Shown: piece after piece, positions 1 to 12,752 of the stretch
Numbering within the stretch: the stretch's first letter is position 1
Layout of the letters: each line of letters starts with the position of its first letter
Assembly: GCA_963693285.1 (NCBI GenBank)
Contig: OY848926.1
Span: 5,936,501 to 6,000,500 of the forward strand
Source of the DNA: Xestospongia muta
Lineage: Eukaryota > Porifera > Demospongiae > Haplosclerida > Petrosiidae
Length of the DNA: 64,000 nucleotides
Direction: 5' to 3'
Program-made: the position numbers and the translations under genes
Notes under the pieces: generated by a model
Databases searched by the model: none
What the model saw: the letters and a program-made list of their open reading frames with translations, nothing else
Told to the model about the DNA's origin: nothing

Positions 1-3000
1 ACAACTGAGGAGAGAAGTAAGTAGAGTTGTCATGGTAACAATCTTTATCAAAACTTACAGAGTACAAAGCATTGTCACTATAACACTTTTCTCTGATAAG
101 TTTATCTAAGCAATAACTGGTCACTAAGTAAGAAATTATGTATTTCAACAAATGAAGACTTAATCTGTTATTAGAAAGTGCCTTAGTAACATAAAAGCAT
201 CTTTACCAGATGCTCTTTACCAGATGAACATAGTGGTGGTATCTTTGTAAATAAGTTGTAGACATGTCAGCTATTCTCCGTCCAGCTGCTATATAGTGTC
301 ATGTTTGTGTGTTTGTGTATTATGTGTAGTACATCCTTTATGTCTGGTTTTGAGTAAATTCATTACTTGAGGGTATAACATATTTCATAGCTTGGGAGTA
401 CACCCACACATGTATATTAATGTATGTGTGGCCATGAATTTATAATAAGAAGAAAACAGCTTTATTGTTCATTCAGTGTGTGAGCGACACATGTTGGACC
501 AAAAACTGTTCAAGAGCTAATTGTAAATTTTATTTAGAGTCAATTTTTTTAGTTCCAAGAAATTGTTACTATACTCAACTGGTTTTCTCCCTTTATTGTA
601 CATGACCAGCTGTATCATCATCACTTTATTATTTAATTGTTCACATGTTGTAATTAATTGTTTATTCTTGTTCTGTAGGTAAATTTCATTTTCCTCACTA
701 CGATTCTCGATCTCTTCATTACCTCTCTCAGGCCACAGACCCTCCTGATAGCCCACAACAACTTCAAAATCATTTTGAAGCTTGGAAAGTAATAGCATTG
801 ATCCATTCCTCCATCTATCTATTCATCTATCCACCTGCTTATCTATCCATCTATATCTACTCTAGCAGTGTTCATAGTTGCCATGGAAACAGCCATGTCA
901 TTAGTCATGTCTAGCAGGCAATTTAAAGCTCTTTAAACTTCAAACAGATATCATTTTTAACTGACTCTTTCCTCATAGTATTACATAATCTAACAACAAT
1001 GTCTCCATAAATCCAGTAGTATTTATGTAAACAGACTCACTAAACTTGCTCTGTTACATACCACTTACTTACCTCTTTGTACTTATCTAATAACATAAGA
1101 ATTACTGACATGAGTCACTCCTTGTAGTATCTCCTGTGTATTAGTTAATGCTCTTCTTAATGTAATTATATTCATGTATGTATTAATATTATAATATTAG
1201 TTTATGTACTGTTGTATTCCCAGTCTAGTTTAGCTCAACTGGGTATACCACTAAATGACGTTATGAAGGTGATGGTTGCCATATTGTTGCTAGGCAACAT
1301 CCTGTTTTATGAAGCAAAAAATCAAAAATTATCTTTCCAAGGCATCGATGGTAATAGACGCGCACACACACACACTCACGTACACACACACAACTATAAA
1401 GTGTTTTTGTGAGGCCAATAGCATTGTTTTTGTGGGAGGTTGAGATAGGAGTCAGACTGTCTCCACTGAGAGAAGATAGCTACACTTAAACTCACTTTGA
1501 TGTAGGCCCTGGTTTTGAGCACCTGTTAATAGCTCATGGCACAATTGCCCTTATCACCCTCAAGATGTAGTATAGGTTAGAAACATTAGAACAAGTAGCA
1601 CAAGAGAGTTATTGTGAATGTGCTGTGATAGACCAGCCAGTCAGTCTGTCTGTGTAGCCTTGCTACAACATTCCTACCCTCTGGACACACTTACTATGTA
1701 ACTTGTCCTTCCATGTCCAGCCTACCTTGTAAAATGAACAAAAGACTGCATACTAACATGACATGAAATCTGCTTTAAAGTTGCACTATCATAACAAACA
1801 TGTAAGACACTTGAATGGTATAATACATTATAACCTACACCTTCTGATATTGTTATCACCTCTTCACAAGCACCTGTTGTAGTTAATGTATCTTTGGAAG
1901 CTTGTTTATCTGTTTATTGCAAGTGTCCTCTCACTTGTGCAATAAAGTAGAACAAACTTATTACAATGAGGGATAATTATGTAACAGTTTAGTATAATCA
2001 TGTGACAAGTGTGTGATAGGTAGTCTATAGCATTCAACATATGTGAAGTAAATTGAGCATTTCAGGTTAACTTGTGTTTGTTAAATTGTCTGGTAATATT
2101 GTATGACGAACTTCCATCTACACTTTCCAATATAGAAGTACTTTATATGAATGAATTTTCTAACAGCTAGTTCACTATAATATTAACATGTGTTAAACGT
2201 AAAGATGTATTATTTTATTATATGGTAGATTTGTAATTGTTAGGTACAGTTTTATGTTTGAACATAATATCAAACAATAAGGTAACATTCACACATTGTA
2301 TTGTAAACATGTCACAAATAAATGGCTTGATTCTACATATTTAGAACAATCGGTTATAATTAGTTCTAAATTAAGGGAACCTCTCTAAGTTAGTAATCAG
2401 TTATAATTAGTTTTGTATATTTATAGAGTTGCGTGCTGTGGCAGCATTATTAGGAGTACAACCTCATGTATTACAACATGGTCTTACTATGAGAACATAT
2501 CTCTCACCTAATGGATCTGTCAAGTCGACCTGCTCAGCTGCTGGGGTATGATAGTTAGTAATGATTGCTTTAAGATCTCTCTCTCTCTTTCTCTCCTACA
2601 GGCTAACAGTGCTCGAGATGCATTGGCAAAGGCTCTTTTTGTACGGACAACTGTAGCTGTAATGAGGAGAATTAATACTTTATTAAAAGGGGCGGGAGCT
2701 CAATCCCCTCAAAAACCTCACCACCGTTCTATTCCTAAATCCGACACTTTACCACCTCACACTGAAGTTAGTGACATTGCAAATTACATGTAAAAATACA
2801 TGTACTTATACAATTACAAGCATCAATTGTACAGTATACACTATATAATTAATGACTACAATCTACATTGTGATCTCATAGATTATTTGTAAAAAATACG
2901 TGTACATTATACAATAACATGTACTATAATAGTGTTTTTCTTGTTCCTTTAGAACATCATTAGTATTGTTGATATGTTTGGCTTTGAAAAGAATGAATCC

Positions 3001-4766
3001 AATTCTCTCGAACACCTGTGTATTAATTGGACAGCAGAGAAGCTACAACATTTCTATTCTCAGACTGTGTTTGATGATACACTCAAATCTTGCCAGTAAA
3101 TTTGAGAATCGTACAATCGCATGTATCCACATGTACTATCTGTCTATTTCAGGATGGAAGGTGTTGATCCATTGTTTGAGAGTGAAATCCATGATTGTGG
3201 TGTCTGTATTGAATTAATTGGCAATAATGTGAGGGGTTTTCCATTTGGTTTATTAATAATTATTTGTTTTGTTACAGCATAGTGGTTTGTTAAAAGAACT
3301 AAATCAAGAGACGGTATCGCCATTGTATGTTATCAATATTCAATCACTGTTGTGTCATTTCCCTCTCTCTTTGACATCATATGTAGAGTGTCGTCAGAGG
3401 ATGTTAGAGTTAGAATGAAACATAAATTCAGTTCTTATAGTTGCTTCACTCCACCAGCCGGATCTTCTTCAAATTTTGTTATCAAGCATTTCTATGGAGA
3501 GGTATCTTAAAAACCATCAATTGGCAAGAGTTCCTTGCATTTCTTTACTTTCTCTCCTCATCTAGGTTACTTATGATACATATAGTATACTAAATGCTAA
3601 TGCTGACACATTGGCTGATGACATTGTTGCTATATTCTCCAGCAAAGTTAGTAATTTTCTACATGTTACAAGTCTTCTATCGGCTTCATTAGGAATGTAA
3701 ATTTGGTTTTGTGGCTCACTTGTTTGCTACTGAAACAAGTAAAGAACTACAACGTGAGTATATTCTTTTCCTATCTATCACAAATTGTCCTCTTTCCTGT
3801 AGCTGATGGCAGCCCCAAAGGTCAAATGTGTCGTATTACACCAGCATCACTGCAGCACTCTAGGTATGTCAATATTAACTACAATAAATATTGTTCTCTC
3901 TTTTCAGTCAACTAGAAGCTAGACAACCATCTGCTTTTGTACAAGACTTCCAGGTATACGATTACTCACTTCTATCATTTTTCATTTGATAATACACAGG
4001 CTCATATTGAAGATGTATTGAGTGCTCTGAAGAAAACAAGACCATACTTTATAAAGTGTATCAAGGTAGCATTTTGATAAATAGTAATACTTTCATTGTA
4101 TCAGATCTCCTCCTTGTTTAGTCTAACACTACACAAACACCTGGACATTTTGATCGAGATGTAGTCAGTCAACAAATTAAAGATATGACAATCTTTGAGA
4201 CAGTAGATCTGATTCAAGGAGGTTAGTACTATCACAATGATAACAATGAAAGAGAACATGTAAATATGGAAGACTCACTAATAACAAGTTGTTTGTACAA
4301 GTAGATACATCCCTGTATTGTATGTAGACGTATGTATACAAAAATATACAATAGGTAATATACATTATGTGTTGTGTTTAGTTATAAAAGAAACTAAAGG
4401 ACATGTGTTATGATTCGTGTAATTTGTTTTTCACTACAAACAACATCATTATACGGTTCATATAATTTCAATACAATACCAATGATTTGTTTCTCATTGT
4501 TATATATAGGCTATTTCCATCATATGTATTATAAGGATTTTGTTCATCGTTATCAAGTAATTGCTCCTGAAGCACTTGAACGACTTCGTAGTCGAGCTCA
4601 TGAAATGACTGAGGTAATTCTTATGCAAGCACTAGCTCCACCTACTGCTCCACCCATTTATTGTTAGGATTTGCTAGCTGAATTTGCACATATATTGCAG
4701 AGGAAGTCCATTACTGAAGATATGTGGGCTTTAGGACACACTAAAGTGTTTTTGACGTAAGATATA

Positions 4767-4820
<54 letters not shown>

Positions 4821-6224
4821 CCTCTCTTTTTTAGTGAAGAACTTAGACAACATTTAGAAAGTTTACGTTATACTGTAAGAATAAAGGCAGCCATTAAAAT
4901 TCAGAGTATTATACGTCAATATTTGACAATGAAACAATTACCAAGAGCTAAAGGATCTCTACAACAACGTAGTGGTAGTAGTTATCTTCAACATCATCGT
5001 CTCTCAAACTCGTAAGTTAGCACAGTACATATCTAGTTGCTCTATTGAATGGTTCTGTTTCTCAGAGATCAAGCCACACCTTCTCCTCCACCTACAATAC
5101 CAGAGAGGCAGAGAAATGGAGATCCAGCTAGTAATGTAGGACCTCGTAACTATACTATAGTTGGTAACTTCAAAATTGCTTTTCCACAATGGAGGTTAAT
5201 CAGATATCAATACCCAGGTTAAAATGGACAGATAAACATTTAATGAATTTTACTTTTGATAATACATTCTCTAGATACTGGTCCAGCTATTCTACGACCT
5301 GGTGATGAAGTATATGTGATAGGTCGAAGTCAAAAGCGGGGTTTTCTCATTGTTGAACATGGTGGAAAACAAATCCAATTACCTCACTTCTATACAGAGT
5401 TAAGAGTGAGTCTGAATGCACAATTATAATCATTTAGTACAATAGGGTATTGCATCTCATTAATTCCATATAAACACTATTAAGAGTGTCTTTAAACTAC
5501 TTGAGGTCTCAGTTTTCCAGAGACTTCAGACTTAGAAATAACATATTATACTTTAAATTGTTAAGTTAAGTTGATCCACTAAATGTAAAGAACAATTTCT
5601 CACAGAATGAGTAGAACCCTGCAATTAGTTTGTTGTTTGTTGCTCAAAAGTTCAGTTTGTTTTGTGTCTCTTGTTGTACATGTATTGTGTGGTTTGTATT
5701 ACGTTATTGCTCACAACAGAATACTTTCATGCTCAGTAGAACAAGAGTACTAAGTCACGATTTGTAACTAGTGTTACTAACATCTGCTGCCGCTAATGAA
5801 GTGAACAAGGAAAATGTGTTAAATATAGTTGTATTGACGAATGTGAGGATTTTATGGATAAAGCAACAATCATTATAATATTAGAGTGCTACTTTATTGG
5901 ATGAAGCAACAATCATTATAATATTAGAGTGCTACTTTATTGGATGAAGCAACAATCATTATAATATTAGAGTGCTACTTTATTGGATAAAACAACAATC
6001 ATTATAATATTAGAGTGCTACTTTATTGGATAAAACAACAATCATTATAATATTAGAGTGCTACTTAATTTGAAAAATCTATGTGGCTGGGGGTTAAATT
6101 GTAGACTGCTATTAGTTTGATTAATTTTAAACCTTTTTTCTAGTTGACTCCACCTCCCATGCAGAGTCCACTTGTCATGCCCACATCACCTCATCAGCCA
6201 CTTCAAACCTACAGTGAACTATGA
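1..6224 (+). CDS. Unconventional myosin heavy chain, 3' part (motor, IQ, SH3-like tail)
   Basis: Actin-based motor, cut at its 5' end by the window edge. Exons: <1-16, 679-788, 1224-1350, 2427-2545, 2602-2766, 2953-3095, 3153-3228, 3278-3324, 3387-3501, 3566-3646, 3693-3753, 3803-3863, 3908-3953, 4000-4065, 4122-4221, 4510-4613, 4668-4756, 4835-5011, 5066-5217, 5275-5405, 6144-6224. Seen: motor-domain landmarks in order: [10 protein letters not shown], the switch-II/relay region as [23 protein letters not shown], then RPYFIKCIK and a converter ending GHTKVFLT. One IQ-like motif follows ([15 protein letters not shown]), then a proline-rich stretch and an SH3-like segment ([20 protein letters not shown]) before the stop. 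The P-loop and switch I lie outside the window. I could not assign a myosin class. The switch-II aspartate reads D-M-F-G-F rather than the usual D-I-F-G-F. Confidence 0.88.
4771..4815 (+). repeat. (CT)n microsatellite forming the polypyrimidine tract of a myosin intron
   Basis: About 22 CT dinucleotides 20 bp upstream of the 3' splice site at 4834, in the sense orientation of the gene. One of a series of such placements in the window. Confidence 0.9.
5856..6066. repeat. 43-bp minisatellite in the last myosin intron
   Basis: About five near-identical head-to-tail copies of a 43-bp unit (AAGCAACAATCATTATAATA then TTAGAGTGCTACTTTATTGG) sit in the 738-bp intron before the final myosin exon. Copies differ by single bases (GATGAAG versus GATAAAA). 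No coding role seen. Confidence 0.9.
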
Positions 6225-6394
6225 GTCATTCATGAATTACTGTTTTCATAAAACTTAATCATATTGAAATCAGTTACTGAATTTCATTATTTCCTTGTTA
6301 AATTTTATCATTAAGTATTTATGTCTATTGCAATGTGAATAATTTATAAGTGTTTTTATGAATCATAGTTGCTATAGTAACTTTTATTGAATAC

Positions 6395-8306
6395 TCATTT
6401 CTTTAAGAGTCTTTTTACTTGTCCAGTAGTTGTTGGTTTCTTTCTGATTGATGATCTTTTGGGATCTGTTTTATTGAGAGGGAGAGGTATACGTGAAGAG
6501 GGACCAGAGGTACCACCTCCATCCCTTTTACTATCAGACCGGATATGTGAAGAGGGACCGGAGGTACCAACTGCATCCCTTTTACTATCCAACTGCATAC
6601 GCGAAGAGGGACCGGAGGTACCACCCTCGTCCCTTTTACTATCAGACTGATGAGAATTACTCTTGATGGTAGTCCTATTAGAATCAACAGGTTTATGATT
6701 TATAAGTTTCATCTTCGTTTTTGTATTGGTTTTCTCTGCCATTATCTGTTTATCCAATGTGCTCTTTTTCTTTTCTGAGTGTATGATATGTGATCTCTTT
6801 GGCACAGAATGACTGCCACCACCTTTCTTTCTCTCCAAAGATTTCAGAGTAGCAGAGGAAAGACGATTAGTTTTATTTGCCTTAAAGAGAAAAAGAAAGT
6901 CATACATCTGTATGATTATTAACATTTAATTACCTCAATTTTTCTAAATCTTCTATCAGCTCTAAGAAGTCTGGAGTGTGTTATGTATCCCATTCTATCA
7001 GCTACTGGTATGACAAAGAATATTTCATGCAATGATAACTTAGCTGTCTGCAACTAGAGAGAGAGAGAGAGAGAGAGAGAGGAATATGTATCAAATCCTC
7101 CACACAATAATTACTTGATTTATAACTCGCTGTTGAAGGTCAAAATCTTGAGATGAAATAGGATTATTCAATGACTGTAGAACCACCTCAGCATCCTATA
7201 AAATTGATAAAAACACAACCCCTAATATTAAGTACCTTGATTGTTTTTATGAGGTCTCTGATTTTTTCTGTTTGAAGAAGACGTCTAGTGAGAAACCCCT
7301 TAGCCATAGCAGTTAATTTCCACACTGGATCCTACATTTACAAGATAATTAGATCATCTGATACAAACATGTTTACCTCAACATCTCTACTTGTTCTTCG
7401 TCTTCTTCTGGTAGTCTGCTGAGGAAATAGATTAATCTGTGGGTCTAACAGTGGTCTCTCTGTGGATGTGTTCTGTTGATAGTTTGGACTATTGGTCCAT
7501 GGAGCCTGTGGCACTATCAGTGGTCTCACCAATGTGGTCTGTTGGTACATTGGACTATTGGTCTGTGGCACTATCAGTGGTCTCTCCGATGTAGTCTGTT
7601 GGTACATTGGACTATTGGTCTGTGGCACTATCAGTGGTCTCTCCGATGTAGTCTGTTGGTACATTGGACTATTGGTCTGTGGCACTATCAGTGGTCTCTC
7701 CGATGTAGTCTGTTGGTACATTGGACTATTGGTCCGTGGAGGATGTGGCACTATCAGTGGTCTCTCTGATGTAGTTTGTTGGTACACTGGACTATTAGTC
7801 TGTGGCATCTGTGGTTTCTCTGTGGATGTAATTTGTTGGTATGTTGGACTATTAGCTATTTGCTGATTAAAGTAAGACTGTGTAGGCCATTTTGCTGCTA
7901 ACAGAGGTTTGTTCTTTCCTGTAGTAGTGACATTATTAGTCTCCTTAGATGACGAAGCACCGGATGACACAGGAAGTATTGAAGGAAAAAAATTAGTTGA
8001 AATCAGTGGATCATTATTGTAATTAGAGACATATTTAGGAGGGTTCTCCTCTTTTATTATGTATGTTTTTTTCTTTGATTCCCAATGTTCAAGTCGAGTC
8101 TCGATGTAATCTCGGAGCTGGTCATTGAGCGTCTTCTGTCGATTGATGATTTCATTTTCCCTCTTCATGGCCAATTCTTTATAATGTAACAACTCATCCC
8201 TTTGAGACTCAAAGTACTGAAACAGATTTAGACATATTAAATTTGTTAATAATTATATACTTACGGGAAAGGGAAGTGAACAAAAATCAAACCCCATCGT
8301 TTCCAT
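6395..8306 (-). CDS. CCP110: Centriolar coiled-coil protein of 110 kDa (CP110 family)
   Basis: CP110 caps the distal end of centrioles, limits their length and must be removed before a cilium grows. Exons on the minus strand: 8306-8265, 8216-7377, 7331-7236, 7195-7115, 7053-6934, 6880-6395; 554 residues (human about 990). The C-terminal half carries the family signature: KLTAMAKGFLTRRLLQTEKI (IQ-like, calmodulin-binding in vertebrates), an HEIFFVIPVADRMGYI segment, and SSATLKSLERKKG, each matching conserved CP110 blocks. The N-terminal part has a short charged helix followed by a 19-residue repeat (NSPMYQQTTSERPLIVPQT), four close copies plus degenerate ones. The basic C terminus has three GTSGPSS repeats. 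It is head to head with the septin gene. Start: MET-M at 8306, with a second ATG at 8297; the first gives a clean 14-codon exon. Confidence 0.85.
7057..7081 (-). repeat. (GA)n microsatellite, (CT)n in the sense of CCP110, at a 3' splice site
   Basis: Read on the coding strand this is a CT run ending directly in the acceptor CTCTAG before the exon that starts at 7053. Confidence 0.85.
7530..7760 (-). repeat. 57-bp coding minisatellite inside CCP110
   Basis: Tandem 57-bp units encode the 19-residue NSPMYQQTTSERPLIVPQT repeat. Central copies are nearly identical at the nucleotide level, so the array is young or homogenised. The unit length is a multiple of three, which keeps the frame whatever the copy number. 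Confidence 0.9.
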
Positions 8307-8460
8307 TGCTGATATTTTGTACTTCCCGCTATTTTAGAAAGCAAAATAATATTGAAAGGAATGTCTTATAATTAAACAATGTATTGAAATTAGAATAAAT
8401 ACGGTATTTGCTCCCCACTGCTTGGTGATAGAAATAAGAAGAATCAGTCAATTTACCATA
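8307..8460. promoter_or_regulatory. Shared divergent promoter, CCP110 / EF-hand septin
   Basis: Only 154 bp separate the two opposing start codons, so both 5' UTRs and core promoters must lie here. No TATA box or known motif was recognised with confidence. Confidence 0.6.
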
Positions 8461-11116
8461 ATGGCCAGTGGATCAATCCTCACACAAAACCAATATGACG
8501 GTGAGATTAATATACGCATTCCACTCTAAAAGCTTCCAACATCGACGTGTAGAAAATTACATGTTATTTGTAATATTAAAGACTGGCATGCAAGGGCTAC
8601 CATATTAGTCAATATTTTTATCACAATAATTAAAATACTCTACTTATTTCCTCTCTAGTTATTGCTAAGGTGTTTCGTCAAGCTGATACTGATGAAACTG
8701 GCAATGTAGAGGCCACACGTATCACTGAACTAGCAGCTTCTGTATTGGGTTCACAAATCAAAGACTCGGAGAAACAACTTATCAAGTATCATTCTGATTT
8801 AAGAGTTGGTATGTATAAATAAACTTAAAAACTCACAGCAATTTATGCTACACTAACACTAAATATTAACGATAGTTATAAAAAGAGACACAATTACATT
8901 AAGTAATTGTCTTGTATTCTTACTAGGACAAGCTACCATTGCATTTGCTGACTTTTTGGAAATGATGGGAGAGATTTTGTCCGAGACCACTCGCTGGGGG
9001 AACCTCTCTACTCGTCTTGATGGTTATGTCGGTTTTGACACCATACAGGAACAGATACGTAAAAAGTCTCTAAAGAGAGGTTTTGAATTCAATATCATTG
9101 TTGTTGGTAAGTAGTAACTTGTAATGTTTAGAATTTGTCAGTTTTCTTGTGTGAATTAACCAGGTCTCCATTAACCTATGTCCTCCTCCATAAAATGTAC
9201 TCCAGTGTGTAATGAAATTGTAATAACATTGTAATGTGTTTGTACTATACTTGTAATATAGTAATAGTAATAAACAGATGTCATTTCAAACCCTTTGGGA
9301 TGTATATTAGCAACTAAGTCGACTTAAAAGAATGGTGACTCATTTTAACCACACCCTATAATAATTACTTAATGTCAAATTTAAGCGTGTCCAATGTGTT
9401 GTTTATTAATTTATACTTCTGTCTGAGCCACACCCTTTACTCCTCCCACTTTTCAGGTGAGAGTGGACTGGGTAAAAGTACGTTGGTGAACACTTTATTT
9501 AAGAGTAAAATCAGTCGTACCTCGTGTACTCCTGGACCTCACATTATTCCTAAAACAACTGAAGTCAACTCAGTTAGTCATGGTAAGTGGTTAGTATGTT
9601 AGTAGTACACCTTTACATCAACATTGCTGTCATAGTTCTGTGTAACATAATAATGTCTAAAATGGATACCACTACAATAATCTAATAGCATTGTATAAAA
9701 TAGTTCCCACTATACTACTAATTCCTTTTGTATCAATTTAGTATTATCATACTACTATATAATTATCTTGTTATTATTATTGTAATGATGTTTTGTGTCT
9801 TTAGTGATTGAGGAACAGAATGTTCGTCTTAAGCTCACAGTGACTGATACACCTGGTTTTGGGGATCAAATTAATAATGATAAATGGTAAGTCCCTAGTT
9901 AACAAGTTACTAATTAGTTTTGTTTCATAGTTGGACACCTATTCTTGAGTATGTAAATGATCAATTTGCTCAATATCTACAAGAAGAGGTCAGTATCACT
10001 AGGAAAAAGGTCATTCCTGATACGAGGGTTCATTGCTGTCTTTATTTCATCCCTCCAACTGGACACAAGTAAAGATAGATTGATGGATGGATGAAATGAT
10101 TAACTATGTTAGTATCATTGATATCTGTGATGGTGTCATTGATATATGCTAGTATCATTGATATCTGTGATATCATCATTAATATGTTAATATCATTGAT
10201 ATATGTGATAGTGTCATTGATATCTGTGATAGTATCATTGATATGTTAATATCATTGATATATGTGATAGTGTCATTGATATCTGTGATAGTATCATTGA
10301 TATGTTAATATCATTGATATATGTGATAGTGTCATTGATATCTGTGATAGTATCATTGATATGTTAATATCATTGCTATCTGAGATAGTATCATTGATTA
10401 ATAAATATGTTTATTAGTTTACGTCCTATTGATATTGAGTTTATGAAGCGACTTGATGAATTCGTCAACATCGTGCCTGTCATAGCTAAATCTGATACAA
10501 TGACATTAGAAGAGAGGGATGCCTTCAAATTAAGGGTATGTACTTATTGTATGTGTATTAAGAAAGCTTTTGTTATTGTGTGCATAGATTCGTCAAGATT
10601 TGGAATATCACAATATTCGTATCTATCCCAGTGCATATGGTGCTGAAGATGAGGATGATGCCGCAGTTAATAATAAAATTGAGGTGATTAAATGTCGACA
10701 AGTTACGGTTGTTGTTCATGTTTCTATCACTTTATTTAGCAATATCTTCCTTTTGCTGTGATTGGTAGTGATAAGGAAACAAGTGTTGGTGGCAAACGAG
10801 TGCTTGGACGACAAACAAAATGGGGCTTTGTTGAAGTTGAAAACAAGAAACATTGCGAGTTTTCTCACCTCAGAGATATGCTCATTAAGTGAGTGGGAAG
10901 ATAGGATGTGTGTGTTTGAATTGAGCTCTCTCCCTAGGTCACACATGCAAGATCTGAAGGAAACCACTGATAAAGTTCATTATGAGAACTACCGTCAGAA
11001 ACGTCTACGTGAGTCAAAGCAGGTTGTGGGTGAATCAAACATCTAATATTTCTCCACTTGTCCTCTAACTAGAACAAGAATCAAATGGTTACAATTCATT
11101 AACTATATTTTCTTAA
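8461..11116 (+). CDS. Septin with an N-terminal EF-hand-like region (SEPT9/SEPT3 group GTPase domain)
   Basis: Septins are GTP-binding proteins that assemble into filaments at membranes, cleavage furrows and the ciliary base. Exons: 8461-8500, 8659-8808, 8927-9106, 9457-9582, 9805-9886, 9931-10068, 10418-10535, 10588-10683, 10740-10888, 10938-11008, 11073-11116; 397 residues. GTPase motifs: polybasic [11 protein letters not shown]-loop [10 protein letters not shown]3 DTPGFGD, G4 as AKSD (usually AKAD), and a septin unique element around [34 protein letters not shown] and [14 protein letters not shown] resemble the SEPT9/SEPT3 group. Residues 1-85 are not septin: [17 protein letters not shown] reads as one EF loop (position 12 is R, so calcium binding is doubtful), and [14 protein letters not shown] as the exit half of a second. 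The third exon holds both the EF-like helix and the septin polybasic region, which argues against a mis-joined model. There is no long C-terminal coiled coil. Confidence 0.9.
10130..10400. repeat. 59-bp minisatellite in a septin intron
   Basis: Intron 10069-10417 is filled by variants of TCATTGATATCTGTGATAGT and TCATTGATATATGTGATAGT in a higher-order unit of about 59 bp, three clear copies plus edges. It is itself built from a shorter ATTGATAT-type repeat. Confidence 0.85.
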
Positions 11117-11534
11117 TTTTTTTCCTTTTCAGCTAACACATAGTTACCATAGTAACCCGGTAGATTTATGACTTTAGGCAATATTAGTATTCACATTTTT
11201 AAAAAAAAAAACTAATATAGATATTCTCTTTATTAGTTTATTTGAAATTATTGTAATTTGTGATTTTGAGTTGTATAACGTACTCTTCTTGTTATGCACT
11301 GTATTTTAAAATAATTTAGTAAGAGATGTCAGTTATTAAGCAACACATTATAATTGAAGACTATAGTCTCAGCCCTTTGCTGAAGGTATGTAGGTCTGGG
11401 AGTGAGACCATGATACTGACTTGATGATACTTACGAGAAAGAATGTGACAATTTGTATTACAAATGGTAACAAAAATTGATTGATTTACTGTTATAGATC
11501 TGAACAGAGTTCAATGTAAAAAATCATAAGTGAT
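11117..11534. other. Tail-to-tail intergenic region, septin / IFT27
   Basis: 418 bp between the two stop codons, presumably both 3' UTRs. A+T-rich with poly-A runs around 11200. No ORF or RNA gene recognised. Confidence 0.6.
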
Positions 11535-12410
11535 TTAGTGTGAGACAAGTGTTTGCAATTGTTCAGCCTTTGTCTGGTAAAGGGCTAGAAATTTAGCAGC
11601 TAAATATTGAAATGGTTTGTCAATGTTCTCTTGTTCTTTCTACAACAAGAACAAGACTACACTAATGTTATCTGTCAGAGATCAACTTACAGCTGAACAC
11701 TCAAAATATTCCAACTCATTTGCATTTGCAAATGCTTGTCCTTCTTCTTCAGTCACTACTCTTCGTAGTACAAGATCAACTTTATTAGCTACCAAGACCC
11801 CTGGTGATTAGAGTATTTAAGTGAATCATTAACAAGATAACAGTACTCAACAACAATACCAGGTAGAAAAAGTTCAGGAGCAGCTTTTTGAGCTTTCACT
11901 CTCTCTAGCCATTTAGCACAGCTCTGAAAAGATTGCTCATCAGTAACGTCATAGACCACTGCGACTAAACTAGGGTGTGTCCACTGATAAATAAAATATA
12001 TCTATGACAAATTGAGCTATACACATATCTTACAAAGTTCTGAACAAATTCAGAATACATTTCTTTTCCCGCTGAATCAAAGATATATAATTCCTAAGGT
12101 TGTATGATTATAATTATAGTAAACAATTATTTAACTGACCACTATGGCATCTGTATCTTGTACTGGTATAGTTTTAACAGATATATCAACACCTAATGTC
12201 TGTAAACAACAAGTACACCCGTGTTATATAATGAGTGTCTTTACCATAGAATAGTTCTTGGCAAATTGAGTCCCATCACTTTGTAATGACTTTATTAAAG
12301 CTGTTTTACCAACAGTAGAATCACCTATAAGTACATACATATATTATAGAGATAAAAATAGCATCATACTTACCTACTATAATACATTTAGCTCTCAATA
12401 CTAGTGGCAT
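11535..12410 (-). CDS. IFT27: Intraflagellar transport protein 27 (Rab-like small GTPase)
   Basis: IFT27 (RABL4) is a small GTPase of the IFT-B complex, paired with IFT25, needed for export of signalling cargo and the BBSome from cilia. Exons on the minus strand: 12410-12374, 12324-12245, 12199-12140, 12093-12034, 11983-11860, 11800-11691, 11639-11535; 191 residues (human 186). G1 is GDSTVGKTAL, followed by LQSDGTQFAKNYSM and TLGVDISVKTIPVQDTDAIV. G3 is FDSAGKE, where most Rabs have DTAGQE; this substitution is typical of IFT27. G4 is ANKVDL. The C terminus ends without a prenylation cysteine motif, as in other IFT27 proteins. Family call rests on the nearly continuous match of block order and spacing. 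Confidence 0.93.
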
Positions 12411-12684
12411 ATCTCCCTCTATCCCTTAACTCCCTTGTGATGTTGTTGCTAAGCAACTTTTCATGTACCAGAAATAATGTTTTTTCTAATTATTGGTCAT
12501 CACAAAAATTTCTCGATACTCAGCGTCATGGAAAGTGGGCATAAATTTTAACCCTTTTTTGCGGTATTAGCATTACGTTCAGGTGATACAGGCGTATTTT
12601 TATTAGCAATTGTCTTCAGTGTAACTAATGTTCACACTGGCATACATAAATTTTATCGAAATTACTGAAAATATTATAATAATG

Positions 12685-12742
<58 letters not shown>

Positions 12743-12752
12743 TTATATGTAG
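12411..12752. promoter_or_regulatory. Divergent intergenic region, IFT27 / N6AMT1-like, with GGGTTAAAAT-type motif
   Basis: 342 bp upstream of IFT27. It holds ATTTTAACCC at 12545-12554, a motif seen twice in the RRN3/COX11 promoter, and ends in a (TA)n run at 12686-12731. The missing 5' exons of the neighbouring methyltransferase should lie here, but none can be recognised. Confidence 0.45.
12686..12731. repeat. (TA)n microsatellite at the broken 5' end of the N6AMT1-like gene
   Basis: More than 20 TA dinucleotides followed by (TTTATA)n, directly before the first recognisable methyltransferase exon. Such runs often mark assembly gaps or indels. Confidence 0.9.

Noticed and set aside
517..798. 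Minus-strand ORF of 93 codons
   Set aside because: It is antisense to the myosin exon 679-788, whose + reading ([16 protein letters not shown]) fits the motor domain and splice phase.
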